Part shown: positions 45,614 to 56,784 of the stretch, piece after piece
How positions within the stretch are numbered: position 1 is the first letter of the stretch
How the letters are laid out: every line of letters begins with the position of its first letter
Origin: Euclidia mi
Taxonomy: Eukaryota; Arthropoda; Insecta; Lepidoptera; Erebidae
NCBI GenBank assembly: GCA_944739405.2
Contig: OX123199.2
Location: 7,677,898-7,741,897 of the forward strand
Direction of reading: 5' to 3'
DNA: 64,000 bases
The notes under the pieces: model-generated
What the model was told of the DNA's origin: nothing
The model's input: only the letters and a program-made list of their open reading frames with translations
Database searches by the model: none
Position numbers and translations under genes: made by a program

Positions 45614-47908
45614 TTAGTTGCATTCTGGACATAAGAATGCCTCAATGTCGTTCTTAGATAGCCCAACACATTCCTCGTGGTACCACAAAAAACAACCAAT
45701 GCATTGTCGCATATCAGCCACTCGATCAACTTTACAGGCTCGGCAATACCAGTTTTCAGCCTTATTGGCCTTTCTTCCTTTACCTCTATTTTCCACATTT
45801 ATCTTCTTTTCTGTTTCTTTGCTCCTTTGAGCTTTTCCATCTTCTTTATTATTTTTATTGCTATGCGTTTTAGTCTTTTTTGGCTTCGGTTTTTGTGTTC
45901 TTTTTCGCTTTTGTTTCTTTTCTTCAACAGCATTAAACAAATCCTTTGTTACTTTTTGACCAATATAATTAATTGCTTTCCGTCTTGGTTTGCTTTTAAT
46001 TATTGCAAAGTTAGGCGTTGGTATGAGTTCGTGAAACGGAGATCTATTTTGAGACTTCTTATTGTGTTGCTTTAAATCTGATAGTGGCATATTGTCAGAA
46101 TTATCGGAAGAATCATCGGAATGATGATCCTCCATTTGAGTGCGTCGTAGGTCTCTGTGAGCAGCTAGTTTATCAGATGGATTCAATTCTTTTTCTTCCA
46201 ATTCTGATTCTGATGATGTATAAATCTTACAGTTCCTGGCAGGATATTGAAAGTAGTTTTGCAATTCGTTTATATAAATATTTTCATCGTCTGAACCTGA
46301 TGTAGAAGAATTGATGACTGGTCTTCGAAGTACAATCTGACCTAATCCAGACGTGCTGGGAATCGGAGAATGATATAGTGAACCTCTATCAGATATATTC
46401 ATGCATATGTTTGTTGTTGACGGTTGATCTTCAATATCTTCAGTAGCTAATTCAGAGGAGGAACTGTAATCAACCAATTTTCTACATGAGTATGCAGGGG
46501 AACGTGTCTGTGGCTGGAGAGTAGATGGAAGTAGAGGTTCTGGACAGTCAGATACATCAGCTAATAATGATGGCGACATGCCAAGACCTTCTTCACAAAC
46601 GGTCTCAGACTCATTACTGTGGTGAACCCTTGAGTCTAAGGCTGCTGAAGTAGCTGCATTAGAAGTTGTCACATGCAGGGAAGGGCGCTCAGTGAGGATA
46701 GAAGGCGCAAAAGCTTCCTCAGGAATCGCATTAGGATTGAAAGGATGAAGCCCAGTAGCTCTAAACCCATTTTTAATATTATCTTGAGTTACGCACTTAG
46801 GCCATACCTTAGAAAATATTTTATTAAACCTTGCCTTCGTGAGCTTGCGATCTGGATGACGATAGGCGTACAGCAATACTTCCTCATCCCAATGGTGCTC
46901 ATATGATTTATTAACCGTTTTATCCAATGGTTGTAGCTCATGGGTGGTGTTTTATGGTAAGCAATATAATACGATGTCGTTCTCATCTGCTGCATCCACA
47001 ATTCTGGCATCCAAATGCGAAGCAGCTCCATAAAAAATGAGCAAACATTTGCCGGGTGATTTATAGTTGCCAAGATGATTAATAAAATCAATAAATAGTT
47101 CTGTAGTCATGTACCTTTTGGTGCCATTCTGACCAACGTGCCATCAGGCAAATTGTCGTTAAATTCCGGCCTAAGTCGTTTTCCTTTAAATATTATCATA
47201 GGTGGCACTTAATTTCCTGAAGCATTGACACACATAGCAATCGTGACGTTTTCAGCATGTTCCTGTGCGATGAAATGGACTCTCTTGCTGCCCTTCTGAG
47301 CAAGAACTTGTTGCTGATGGTGCAAGGTTAATCGGCAGCCCTTTTCGTCTATATTATATAGACGTTAGGACGACTTAGATATTCCTCGTCACCCAGAGGT
47401 GACGAGGAATATCTAAGTCGTCATACAATTTTTTGATCGCCGTAAAATGTTGATGCACAATGTACTTGTTCAACTTTTGTGCTCTTGCAGAGTTCATAAA
47501 TTGCGCCTTTCGAACCGAAATTTTAGGGTTTTGTCTCAAAAAATTTGTCAGCCATTTTCTACCTGCAATGCACCTGTTGTCATTGAACGAGTTTGGTATA
47601 TCATGCGCTTTACAAAATAAGTAGGCTTGCTTTCTTACAATTTTGCGCGTCAGTGGTACGCCCACTTGCGCCAGTCGTATTATTCGCCCTGCTAAGTCTT
47701 TTTCTTGGGATTGTGTTAGTGTAGTTGCTCGACCAGTCTTCTTTTTGTCACTGCCAGATTTTAGGTGATTTCTTAAAGTTCTTCTTGGGATATTAAAGTT
47801 AGCTGCTGCTTTTCGTTGTGACATACGGCAGTTTTTTACTGATTCAATAGCTGATTTAAGTTTTTCTTCAGTCCATTCACCACTTCGCTTCTTATTGACT
47901 GTATCCAT
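45614..47908 (-). pseudogene. pogo/Tigger-like transposase with C-terminal PHD-type zinc finger, inactivated
   Basis: The start at 47908 (MDTVNKKRSGEWTEE) opens a CENP-B/psq-type HTH (residues ~10-55, MSQRKAAANFNIPRRTLRNH), followed by a CENP-B-like second DNA-binding region (WLTNFLRQNP). The DDE core follows: first Asp in NIDEKGCRL (47.35 kb), second position in LLIFYGAASHLDA where the expected Asp is Tyr, third Asp in HELQPLDKTVNKSYEHHW. After a Ser-rich linker and a lysine-rich region, the C-terminus has a Cys4-His-Cys3 finger: YCRACKVD...CIGCFLWYHEECVG...FLCPEC. Damage: an inverted duplication at 47369-47422 that introduces a stop, stops near 47213 and 46957, a frameshift near 47115, and the Asp-to-Tyr change. 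The longest intact block is the C-terminal 437 codons (45614-46927). Intact relatives cut and paste DNA at TA sites. Confidence 0.9.
47369..47422. repeat. Perfect 25-bp hairpin, 4-nt loop, inside the transposase
   Basis: The arms are exact complements (47369-47393, 47398-47422) around CAGA; each contains GACTTAGATATTCCTCGTCA. The coding-strand copy encodes DDLDIPRHLW; the second arm is that segment inverted, after which the reading resumes in the DDE region. This is a local inverted duplication and not a transposon end. Confidence 0.93.
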
Positions 47909-50467
47909 TTCGTAGAATCTAAAAATAATTAAAACTATTTAAACTTTTTTAATTCTGCGCCCCGCCAACTGGTTAAATTAATCAAATAAATAATGGTTAA
48001 GAAGTAATAGAAACAGTAAATAAAAACCAGAAAATAATTTTCAAAGCATAGGATACTTATTAATATATTTTTAATCACGCAACATCAAAAATCCCCCTTT
48101 TTTTTAATTATTTTCTGCTTTGTAGTTAGTGTGTAAAGTACGTGTAAAACGTATTTTACACACTAATATATATATATATATATAAAAAGTTTATTAAAAC
48201 TGTTGTTGATTTTTTTTGACTAAAAACCACTCTTCCATGTAAGTATTTCTTATTTATTTATTATTGCATTGTCATCGATCCTTGTTAGTATACGAAGTTT
48301 CAAATCAATCGAACGTTTTGAAGATAGTACATAATTATGACGTTTAAATATTCCGTTACAAACAAACATACAAACCAAGCTAATATAAAGCGTGAAATAA
48401 AAATAACCACCGGATTTTCATTATAGGTTCCTAGGAACATTGACATTCTATAGACCAAAGATGGCCCGGGCCATCATTGGGATCCGTGTGGTGGGCCTTT
48501 ATAGGTTACTTTACCCAGTAACGAAAAAAACAAATTAAAAATTAAATTAATAAACAATACGAGCAAAACTTACCTTTCTGGGAATGTCCATAAATCGAAG
48601 TACAGATCTTTTTTAAACAAATACGAAAACAGCTTTTTTTTTTTAAGAAAATAGTAAATAGTTTGTGATGATTAATTTATAAATCGTCAGCCATTTGTAA
48701 CGCCTCTGACCAAAGAGGTTGGACGTTTAGACTAGAGAGAACATGCCCTATAAATTTCCTTATACCGAACGTGCAACATGTAATGTCAGTTGGTCTTAGT
48801 TGGTTAATCATAACGTCAAATTACGCGTCTCATTTAAAGAGGCATATACTCTTTACATACTCATATCTTTGACTACATTCTCTAAATAGCCGTGCTGTGA
48901 TCTGTCAACAGTGTAAAATTTGTTGGATGTTTGTGTTTACATTTTTAATAACTTTTTTGCATTTAAATAGTAAGTTAGCTTATAATAATTAAATAGTGTA
49001 CTCATTAATTAATACACATCGTGTATGTGATATCGGGATGTGGATTCCGCTATTCTCGGAACGGAAATAACAGGAGAAACTTTATCTTCTAGCAGTGAGT
49101 CGGAATTTTCCTACAAATGTATTTACTTTTCTCGTATTAATGCTATAATGAGTGTTAAGTTTACACAATATCATTGTATTGCAAATCAAAGGAACAGCTT
49201 GCATACGTATGTGTTATGAATTTTACTCACAAATTGTTATTTTGTACATTTATTGATTTAATAGCCTTAGTGATGGGATTTGAAAGTGAAAGGAGATATC
49301 GATGTTTTTTGAATGAGGGATAAATACGGAAACTAACTATCGGACATGAATGTAAAACTGTAGCTGGAAGCGACAGCGGGTAGCCGCGGTTGCTAAGTTG
49401 ACAATAAACAAAGACATCCAGCGGTCTAATTTTCTATCGCGCGTTTGATAGTAAGCGCAGTTTAATGTACATAATTTACTTAGATACCTATCTTAAAAGT
49501 AGCGTCTATTAACCTAAAGCCAAGTGTTCCAGTGTAAGCGCGTGTATGTAGGCTTACATTTCTGCATCTATAAAAAAGTAGATGGATTAGGGATGCGAGT
49601 AGCATTTTTTCATTATTAAGAAGGTGTTTTTTATTACAGGTTGCCTATTAATGACGTCACAAGAAAACTTTGGATAAATGCCGTTGGACGGCCTAGTTTG
49701 ATTTAGCAGAAGTACCATCATACTTGTTCACGTCATTTTGAGAAAGACTGTTTTTTAAAGACAGAAAGCACCTGGCGTCGTTTAAAACCGAAAGCTGTGC
49801 TTACATTACATTTATGCCCGGACATTGCACACCCGGTAGAATTATTTATCCAAAGCTAAACAAAAAGTGTGTAATTTTAGTTTGAACATATTAATAAAAT
49901 ATAATAATTACAACGATTTTAATTAATCTACCTACTTCTATATTATTTATCATATTAGTGCTATCCTGACTGATCAAAGACGTCTTGCCTTGTAGTCCGC
50001 TACATAATATTCTACCATAAAATATAATATTCTTTCACATTCTCACAACATTATCTGGTCCCAAACTAAGCATATCTTGTACTACGGGTACTAGACAATC
50101 GATAAACATGCATATATACTTTTCTGTAAATATATTACATATTACACATAGTACCATCCAGACCAAGACAAACATCCATATTCATGCACACAAATGTTTG
50201 ACTTGAGCGGGAATCAAACCCGCAAGCTTCGGCGTGGCAGTCGGATTACCTACAACTCTAAAAAAATCAACGTGATATGATGCGACGCAAACAAATTGCC
50301 AAAGCCTGCCGTGCCGCATTAGCCAATCTGGTATAATTCGTACAATACATAATCTAAGTGACAGTTTCTTAGCATCGCATCGCAACGCATCGCTCATTAG
50401 TTTATTAATACTTTTTGTCAATAGATTTTATGGCTAAAACGAACAATGAAGGCGCACGCAAACTGTT

Positions 50468-50492
50468 CGGACGCGACTTACTGTCGCGTCCG
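50468..50492. repeat. Short hairpin CGGACGCGA / TCGCGTCCG
   Basis: 9-bp arms around CTTACTG. The same GCGACTTACTGTCGCG block recurs inside the TTAA MITE at 50832-50855, so this is probably a fragment of a related element. Confidence 0.7.
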
Positions 50493-50687
50493 CGTCCGAT
50501 ACAACCTTAGACACGCCATGCTGTCTATGCAATACACTAAGGCTAGGTAGGAGCATATTTTTCTTAATTCAGGGCACTAGCAGTTAGCACTATTAAATTA
50601 TATTATTGGTATACCTTGAAGTAAAGCAGAACTGTTGAATTGAAAGTGAATTTATCATTTTTGACTATATTCGGTATAAAATCAATA

Positions 50688-50883
50688 TTAAGGCCGTACC
50701 ATGGACAATATACGGATGACAGTAAACGTCCGCAGACTCTTACTGTCATTTTTCCAGATTGCTATCGGACGTCTGAACGCTCAAGGTCACGTCCGCGACA
50801 GACGTCCGATATTGTGCACACTTGAATACGCGACTTACTGTCGCGACAGTAAGTCACGACAGATAGTTTGTGCGGGCCTTTAA
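50688..50883. mobile_element. TTAA-flanked MITE with internal palindrome
   Basis: TTAA at 50688-50691 and 50880-50883 flank GGCCGTACCATG... and ...GTGCGGGCC ends that are roughly inverted. The interior has several CGTCCG/CGGACG and ACTTACTGTC motifs, and an exact 24-bp palindrome at 50832-50855 (GACTTACTGTCG plus complement). No ORF. It lies within the pogo-like element, so it inserted later. Confidence 0.62.
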
Positions 50884-51440
50884 ACACGTGATTTTTTTAG
50901 TACTGTCTGTCTGGCAAGTCTTTGCAAAGCACTGTCCGGCGTCAACAGCAAAAACTACAATTTCAATATTTTAGTTGTTTATTTATACGGCTTAAATATA
51001 TCGACACATACTAAAGTTAGACATTTGACCAAAAATATTTATCGATAATCATCACTGTTACGAACAACACTCGGTTTCCTAACTCTATGTTTTGTCTACT
51101 GTTTGCCTACCACGATTCTGCTATAAGAGCGTGCTGCTAAACCTATCGACAGCTCTTTCTATCATACTGCATGTGCCATTAGAAAGAAGATATCAATCAT
51201 AGCAACCGCTGTTGTTATTTAGTGTTACTTCTATGCCTTAGGTTATATTTCTTTGCCTCTGACAAACTGTCAAACACTGCAAAGATGGCGACTCCCTAGC
51301 TTCGATATGAAGTTGCAGTTTTATCTATGATACTAAACGAACATGGGCGCGAAATTTAAACTCATCAAAACTTTAAAATATACAAAATATTGAAAGTGGG
51401 CTATCTTAAGGACCGGGCCATCTTTGGCGCAAGTACCTTA

Positions 51441-51452
51441 TATGTATATATA

Positions 51453-51508
<56 letters not shown>

Positions 51509-51509
51509 A

Positions 51510-51561
<52 letters not shown>

Positions 51562-51590
51562 AGAAATATATATATATATATTTCTTGTGT
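51441..51590. repeat. (TA)n microsatellite with palindromic CAAGAAATATA segment
   Basis: Long TA runs are interrupted by TACAAGACATATA and TACAAGAAATATA, the latter mirrored by TATTTCTTGTG at the end. It directly adjoins the right terminus of the pogo-like element. Y/I-repeat open frames through it are not genes. Confidence 0.95.
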
Positions 51591-52178
51591 GCGCATGTAT
51601 GTCACTGAACTCCTTCTAAACGACTGGACTGATTTTGATGACATTTTTTGTGTGTGGTCAAGGGGACTTGAGAATGGTTTAGATTCACAATGTAGTCCAT
51701 TGGAAAATGTTTTTTAGTTAGTTTTTTTATTTGCAAGTAGTTGTTCAAATGTTTCTCATTGGAACCGACCGACTGCCCTACCATAGCAGTGTCAAATCTA
51801 TATTAATAATTTCATCAAGGAGTACGGTAGACTCGATCGAAACCCTACCTGAATAATAAAACATTAAAAAATAAAGATTTCGAGTCGACAACATATATCC
51901 TCAAAATTCGGATTGTCGAGTATTTTGTTAAATTCTAAAGGTTCTGACAGACAAATCGTAGTCGCCATATTGGCCACTCTAGCGAAACGTCACTGATACC
52001 GGATAACATTTTGAGTACTACTAAGTCTTAGTACTAAGTAGTTTGTATGTGTAAATACTTTTTGCAGTTATTAAAAGTATCCGCCCAATAAAGGAGGTGT
52101 TACCCCGATCATAGATGATATACTATAATTAGAGAACCCCGAATTTACGCGAGCGAAGCCGCGGACAAAAGCTAGTAT
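51590..52178 (+). repeat. Interspersed repeat (ends GCGAGCGAAGCCGCGGACAA)
   Basis: GTATGTCACTGAACTCCTTC, CTGGACTGATTTTGATGACA and GAGAATGGTTTAGATTCACA at the 5' side, and CGCGAGCGAAGCCGCGGACA then AAAGCTAGTA at the 3' end, are a well-known arthropod repeat layout. A decayed tail of the same kind is at 23880-24045. Non-coding. Confidence 0.7.
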
Positions 52179-52737
52179 TTTATAATTGTAGTAAGACAAG
52201 ATGACATCTTGTCAGACTACATGTCGATACTGATCACAGAGCACCGAATCTCGGCTACCTAATAAAATACCACAAAAAACGAGGAAGATGTTGCTTTTAC
52301 TTATTATGCACTAAATAATGCAACTCGTTCAAACATTTGTTATGTCTATTCAGTAGGTAATAGCAACAGCTGTTGTTCTATATTCTGAGAATTCACAATA
52401 AATGCAAACTCACATTAAGACGCTGACTTATGGAGACGTAATTGTAAAGAGAAACACCTACACTATAAACGTTTTGATAAGCGCGGGAAACGTTACCATC
52501 ATAAATAAGATGGATACAACGCTCGCACAGACAGCGGTAGCCGAGTGGAGACACCAACAGACTGCCATGCACAGGGTATAAGGTTCGAATCCACGGCGCG
52601 CACCAATGACTTTACGGATTTATGTGCGTATTGAATTGTTAATTATCGCTTGTCCCGTGCCTCGAAGAGCACGTTAAGCCGTCGTTCCCGGTTGTCATGA
52701 AGATCTTTGATAGTCGTTACAGGGCGTCAGTACCTTC

Positions 52738-53960
52738 TAGGCATGAGACCGATATATCAAAACGAAACTGAAATCCGATTGCAGTCAGAAATCGTATCGT
52801 ATCGATATTCCAATATGAGAAAACCGATTTTAGAAAACGTAAAACAATACCACGATAACGCAAACAATCTAATCCAAACCAAACGGAAACTGTGCAAGCG
52901 CAACCAAACTACAAAGTAAATCTAAAGCTTACGATTTCGATAGTTTTCATATTCATTCGTTCTCTTTCACTCTACCCAACGACTACTTAGTTAGAATGAG
53001 AGAGAGCGAATTTCATATCCTTTTCTTTCTTACTTAGTGATCCGTTTAAAGAGCAAAAGAGATGAAGCGAATATCGATCGTTGCCAAGCAAGCCAGTCGT
53101 AGTACCTAGTGCGTTATGGATTTTGGCGGTTTTATGAATTGCAGATTGAATAGAAAAAATAAAACTAAACATCGAGGCGATAAGATATAATTCAGATTGC
53201 AACTATTTAATGTTTGTTTTGAAAAATGCAAATAGTTTTAAATAGTTATTAGGGATTTATCTTTGGAGAGTTTTGAGTTTGACTTGATCAATGATTATTT
53301 GTTCACTTGACCTAGGTGACACGTGCAGTGCGGTGCGCGCGTAATAATAATAAAATTAAGTACCTATATTTGGTTTTCGTGAAAGTTATACTATTAGGAT
53401 TTAAAAAGTTTTATTGTTACGTTGTTAGGATTGTAAAGTGTAAATAAATAGAAACAATTGGTGTTGCGTAATTTTAGTTTGTTTGGCGACTGAGTTTTTT
53501 AACAATTAGTTTTAGGTAGTTAGTAGGTTAGGATTGTAAAGTGTAAATAAATAGAAACAATTGGTGTTGTGTATTTTTAGTTTGTTTGGCGACTGAGTTT
53601 TTTAACAATTAGTTTTAGGTAGTTAGTAGGTTAGGATTGTAAAGTGTAAATAAATAGAAACAATTCGTGTTGTGTAATTTTAGTTTGTTTGCCGACTGAG
53701 TTTTTTAACAATTAGTTTTAGGTAGTTAGTAGGTTTTCTTTTGCAATATGTCACGCAAACCAAGCGAAATATGGACGCATGACATGACAATACAATAAGA
53801 ATTCGATTGTTTGCGTTTGTCTACGCAACTAGTAACTACCTACGCTCGTCCGGCTCGTCGCTCCGACATCCGCTACAGAAATCGATTTTTGAAATCGATT
53901 TCAGTATCTAAAATCGAATTTGTATCGGTTTGCGGAAAAATCTGAAAACGCCCATGCCTA
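52738..53960. mobile_element. Non-autonomous hAT-type element, 1,223 bp, 8-bp target duplication
   Basis: Ends TAGGCATGAG (left) and TAGGCATGGG (right, other strand) are flanked by GTACCTTC at 52730-52737 and 53961-53968. An 8-bp duplication with a TAGG...-type terminus is characteristic of hAT. Subterminal AATCGAT-like motifs occur near both ends (TCGTATCGTATCGAT; GAAATCGATTTC). No transposase ORF. The interior holds a 3 x 103-bp tandem repeat. Confidence 0.93.
53426..53734 (+). repeat. Three 103-bp tandem units inside the hAT element
   Basis: TAGGATTGTAAAGTGTAAAT starts units at 53426, 53529 and 53632. Each unit continues through GGCGACTGAGTTTTTTAACA (the third has GCCGACTGAG) to GGTAGTTAGTAGG. 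The copies differ at only a few bases, so the expansion is recent. Confidence 0.96.
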
Positions 53961-54249
53961 GTACCTTCTAAATAAACTGACACTAGTCTAAACCATGGAA
54001 TATCGCTATCCCTTCGGGTTGCGGAGGTCAGACAGGCAGTCGCTCTGTGGAAAAGCTAATATTCAACCAAATCCGGTTAGACTAGTAAGCGGACCTCAGG
54101 CTGAAACTGGCATAACGCTAGGAGGACGATGATGACAACGCTCGCACAGACTAGAAACTTCCATTTGTGACCGTACTGGTTGCATTCAAGATTATCGGCT
54201 GGCAGCCCGGGATCCGCACAGTCATCTAACACGATTAGGTAGAATATCA

Positions 54250-54481
54250 CCTTATCCACAGAACGAGTAGTCTGACCTCCGCAACCCAAAGAGATAGCGA
54301 TTTTCTATGGCTTAGACCAGTGGCAGTTTATTCAAGGGTACTGACTCCCCCTAACGACTGTCACAGATCGTCAAGACAGGCATGGGGCAAAAGATAATTA
54401 GAGTTGTGCGCGCCGTAGATTTGAACCCGATACTTTTTGAAGAGCAGTGTTTTGATACCTCCACTTGGCTATCGCTACCAT
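54250..54481 (-). repeat. Diverged family A SINE
   Basis: TCTGACCTCCGCAACCCAAA, GCTTAGACCAGTGGCAGTTT, GTGCGCGCCGTAGATTTGAA and CCACTTGGCTATCGCTACCA are in family A reverse order. Clearly older than the adjacent 52533-54134 copy. Confidence 0.78.
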
Positions 54482-54971
54482 TACCTCCCCACCCACACAT
54501 TAAATTTTACTATCCAATCTCACTTAATTATCTTAATGAAACAAACTCTAATTTTGCTCTCACGTCGTCGTATTCGATAAGACCACAACATTAACCTAGC
54601 CAATGTTACATATACAAAATTTAATCAAAACTTAGAGTAAATTCTCCTTTGAGAGTGTGACAGTGCACTAAGACCATTGCAAACGATGCGGTCCCCAAGC
54701 AAAACAGCACACGTATACCAAAGAACTCTGCACAGAGACATCGCAACATTAAACGAATGAAGTGTAGTTAGGTACCTAACTAGTTTGCTCAAGTTGTGGG
54801 TACCAAACATTGAGTTACGTCAAAGACTGTTATTTAAACTGACTAATATAAAATTAATGTTTTATGTAAGTAAGAGCGTGCCTTCGCATACATTTTCATT
54901 AATGTTACCAATAAAATAATTCAAGCTTCTCCGTGTTAAATAGTCTGTTTGTTTCAATGTATCATCTATAA

Positions 54972-55115
54972 CTTAGTTACATACATACATACATACATAG
55001 ACTCACGCCTGTTTCCCCGAAGGGGTAGGCAGAGGCATATTAAACGTCCACTTTTCGCCAGTGTTTTGATCCCACGTAATAGGTGGCGAGCCTATTGCCG
55101 CTTATCGGGATATTT
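54972..55115 (-). repeat. Family B SINE variant next to (CATA)n
   Basis: CATACATACATACATAGACT, CACGCCTGTTTCCCCGAAGG, GGTAGGCAGAGGCATATTAA and GTGGCGAGCCTATTGCCGCT. Nearly identical to 26211-26345, including the adjoining CATA tract, which is therefore the SINE tail. Confidence 0.8.
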
Positions 55116-55239
55116 TGTTTGCCAGAGCCTCGTCCGTTGATCGGCAGGTGCACCACTTGCAGGTGAGGTTGGCTTGGGACCCTAAGTTTTTGGTGGGAAC
55201 CCTATGCACCCATAACTTAATTATTGCTTTTTATACTCC

Positions 55240-55365
55240 ATCACCAGGCTAAAGACCTGTGTCTCGGGGTCTTTACAAACATATACCTACAGACACAAAC
55301 ATACCCGGACTCGAAACAACAGTTTGTGGATCAACAAAGTGTTGTCTTGTGTGATAATCCCTCAT
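55240..55365 (-). repeat. Family C SINE, head lost
   Basis: ACCAGGCTAAAGACCTGTGT, CGGGGTCTTTACAAACATAT, CCGGACTCGAAACAACAGTT and CAACAAAGTGTTGTCTTGTG are the reverse of the family C body; the tRNA-like head is missing. Confidence 0.7.
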
Positions 55366-55474
55366 ACGTATATGTTACGACTTGTCATCAAAACAAACTG
55401 TTAATTGTGTAGTGGGTGGGCGACTTCAGTTTCACCATTAGTTGAGTACGTCGTCAACTAGATATGTAATCATT

Positions 55475-55735
55475 AATAAAAAACATACATACATACATAC
55501 ATTTTTTTTGAGGTATGGTGGCAACCAAACTATTTACGGGCTAACCCCTCCAGGCTGGGCCCTAAAGGGGCTCAAGCTAGGGAGAGTGTAGGACTCCCCG
55601 ACGAGAAGTGCCGGGACTACCCACTAAAACCACCATGGTGTTCCTCTATCCGATCCCATTGAATGGCGGGGTCACGGGATCTACGTTAGCATTACTGCCG
55701 CGACCCCGCCTGAAAGATAATTTGACTTGTGTAAT
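55475..55735. repeat. GC-rich unclassified repeat after (CATA)n
   Basis: A CATACATACATACATACA tract is followed by TTTTTTTTGAGGTATGGTGG and a GC-rich stretch (GGCTGGGCCCTAAAGGGGCT, CCCGACGAGAAGTGCCGGGA, GGCGGGGTCACGGGATCTAC). Composition differs sharply from its surroundings. No protein was recognised; a retroelement fragment is likely. Confidence 0.55.
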
Positions 55736-56248
55736 TGCTGATATTGTAATTCCATAAGTTTCAATCCATTCAGCATTATTAGATCTTCAATAAAGTATGC
55801 TAATTAATGTTATCCTTCTCTGAATAAGGTGAACGCAATTAAAAGTAAAATAAATAAAAGCTTACTTAGCTTGGACTTTTTGACTTTACTTTATAACATT
55901 AAATGGATAAATATTTTATCAGTTTGTAGGTATTACAAGAATCAACAATATTTCCTGTATATGAATATTACAACTTAAATGTATTTAAACTGCAACCACT
56001 TTAATCCAGATTACTTCGATTGGTCGGTGCGAAATCGGAATTGCCAATTACCACACAACTCTCGGTCGGTGTCAAAACCCTCTATCAAAATTATCCGCCG
56101 GGTATAATCATTGCGGTAAAAACTATGACGGGAAAACGAAGTCCATGTTCCGCAATCGAAAAATTCATTAGGGAAGTCGCTTTCACACTGCATTCGAATT
56201 AACATAGCGCTCGGCACGAACAGGTGCCATTGTTAGCGTCAAATAACT

Positions 56249-56274
56249 GCCAGTACTTTTTAAAAAGTACTGGC
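56249..56274. repeat. Perfect 26-bp palindrome, no loop
   Basis: GCCAGTACTTTTT followed directly by its complement. Confidence 0.9.
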
Positions 56275-56784
56275 CGCCCATTAAAATCTTTTTTATGTTT
56301 TAAAATTCGATGGCCCTATATTGATTCGTTCATTATGTTTTCCATTCTCTGATAAGATTCGTTTGAATTATTTGGTTCTCAGATCATACATATATTGTTC
56401 TCTTTTTTCTTTATCTCAACGATTGTGTCTACCAAGACGACACTGAATAATAATGGCTCTAAATAATCTATTCTAAGCTGTAGCATCTCCCCGTTTAACA
56501 TAGTAAACTAAGCGAGAAATTGACAGCCGACTCTCGTCTGGTCTTGGCCTACCCTTGGACTTTGTTGCCGAGAATAGTGACACGCGAACTAAAGTGTTAG
56601 GTTAAGGTTGCACCTGGTCTTATTTTAGCCAAGCGAGACTGCTTGCCTGAAGAAAGCTTTCTCAAAGGTCAGATAATATTGTAACGATAAAAATTCACAT
56701 GCAATCTATATTTTTCTGAAGCGCTAAAAGACATTCGTCCAACTCTTTGACGACCGTTATTAATAAGGCAACGAGTGGGGTCTA

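Larger units (their letters stand above)
45031..51438 (-). mobile_element. pogo-like DNA transposon (~6.4 kb) with terminal inverted repeats
   Basis: The left end AAGGTACATGCGCC and the right end on the other strand AAGGTACTTGCGCC differ at one base. Both are preceded by TATAT/ATAT sequence, consistent with TA-targeted insertion. Copies of a GTGGGC / GGGCCATC motif cluster near both ends and beyond the transposase start (45051, 45214, 45245, 45381, 48460, 48491, 51396, 51411), probably subterminal transposase-binding repeats. The transposase pseudogene occupies 45614-47908 on the minus strand. The 3.5 kb between its start and the right end is long for this group and contains at least one later MITE (50688-50883). 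The remaining part (48540-50460) shows nothing recognisable. Confidence 0.75.
52533..54134 (+). repeat. Family A SINE split by a hAT-type element
   Basis: Two parts, 52533-52737 and 53969-54134, together 371 bp, rebuild a family A SINE of almost exactly the length of the 20453-20825 copy. Head GCGGTAGCCGAGTGGAGACA, B box GGTTCGAATCCACGGCGC, 3' end CCGGTTAGACTAGTAAGCGG and GATGATG. The outer 17-bp target duplication ACAACGCTCGCACAGAC is exact at 52516-52532 and 54135-54151. Confidence 0.96.

Noticed and set aside
51390..51717. Tyr/Ile-repeat proteins on both strands
   Set aside because: Translation of a (TA)n microsatellite.
54077..54289. Open frame with a hydrophobic segment
   Set aside because: It is the 3' part of one SINE joined to the start of the next and has no protein similarity.
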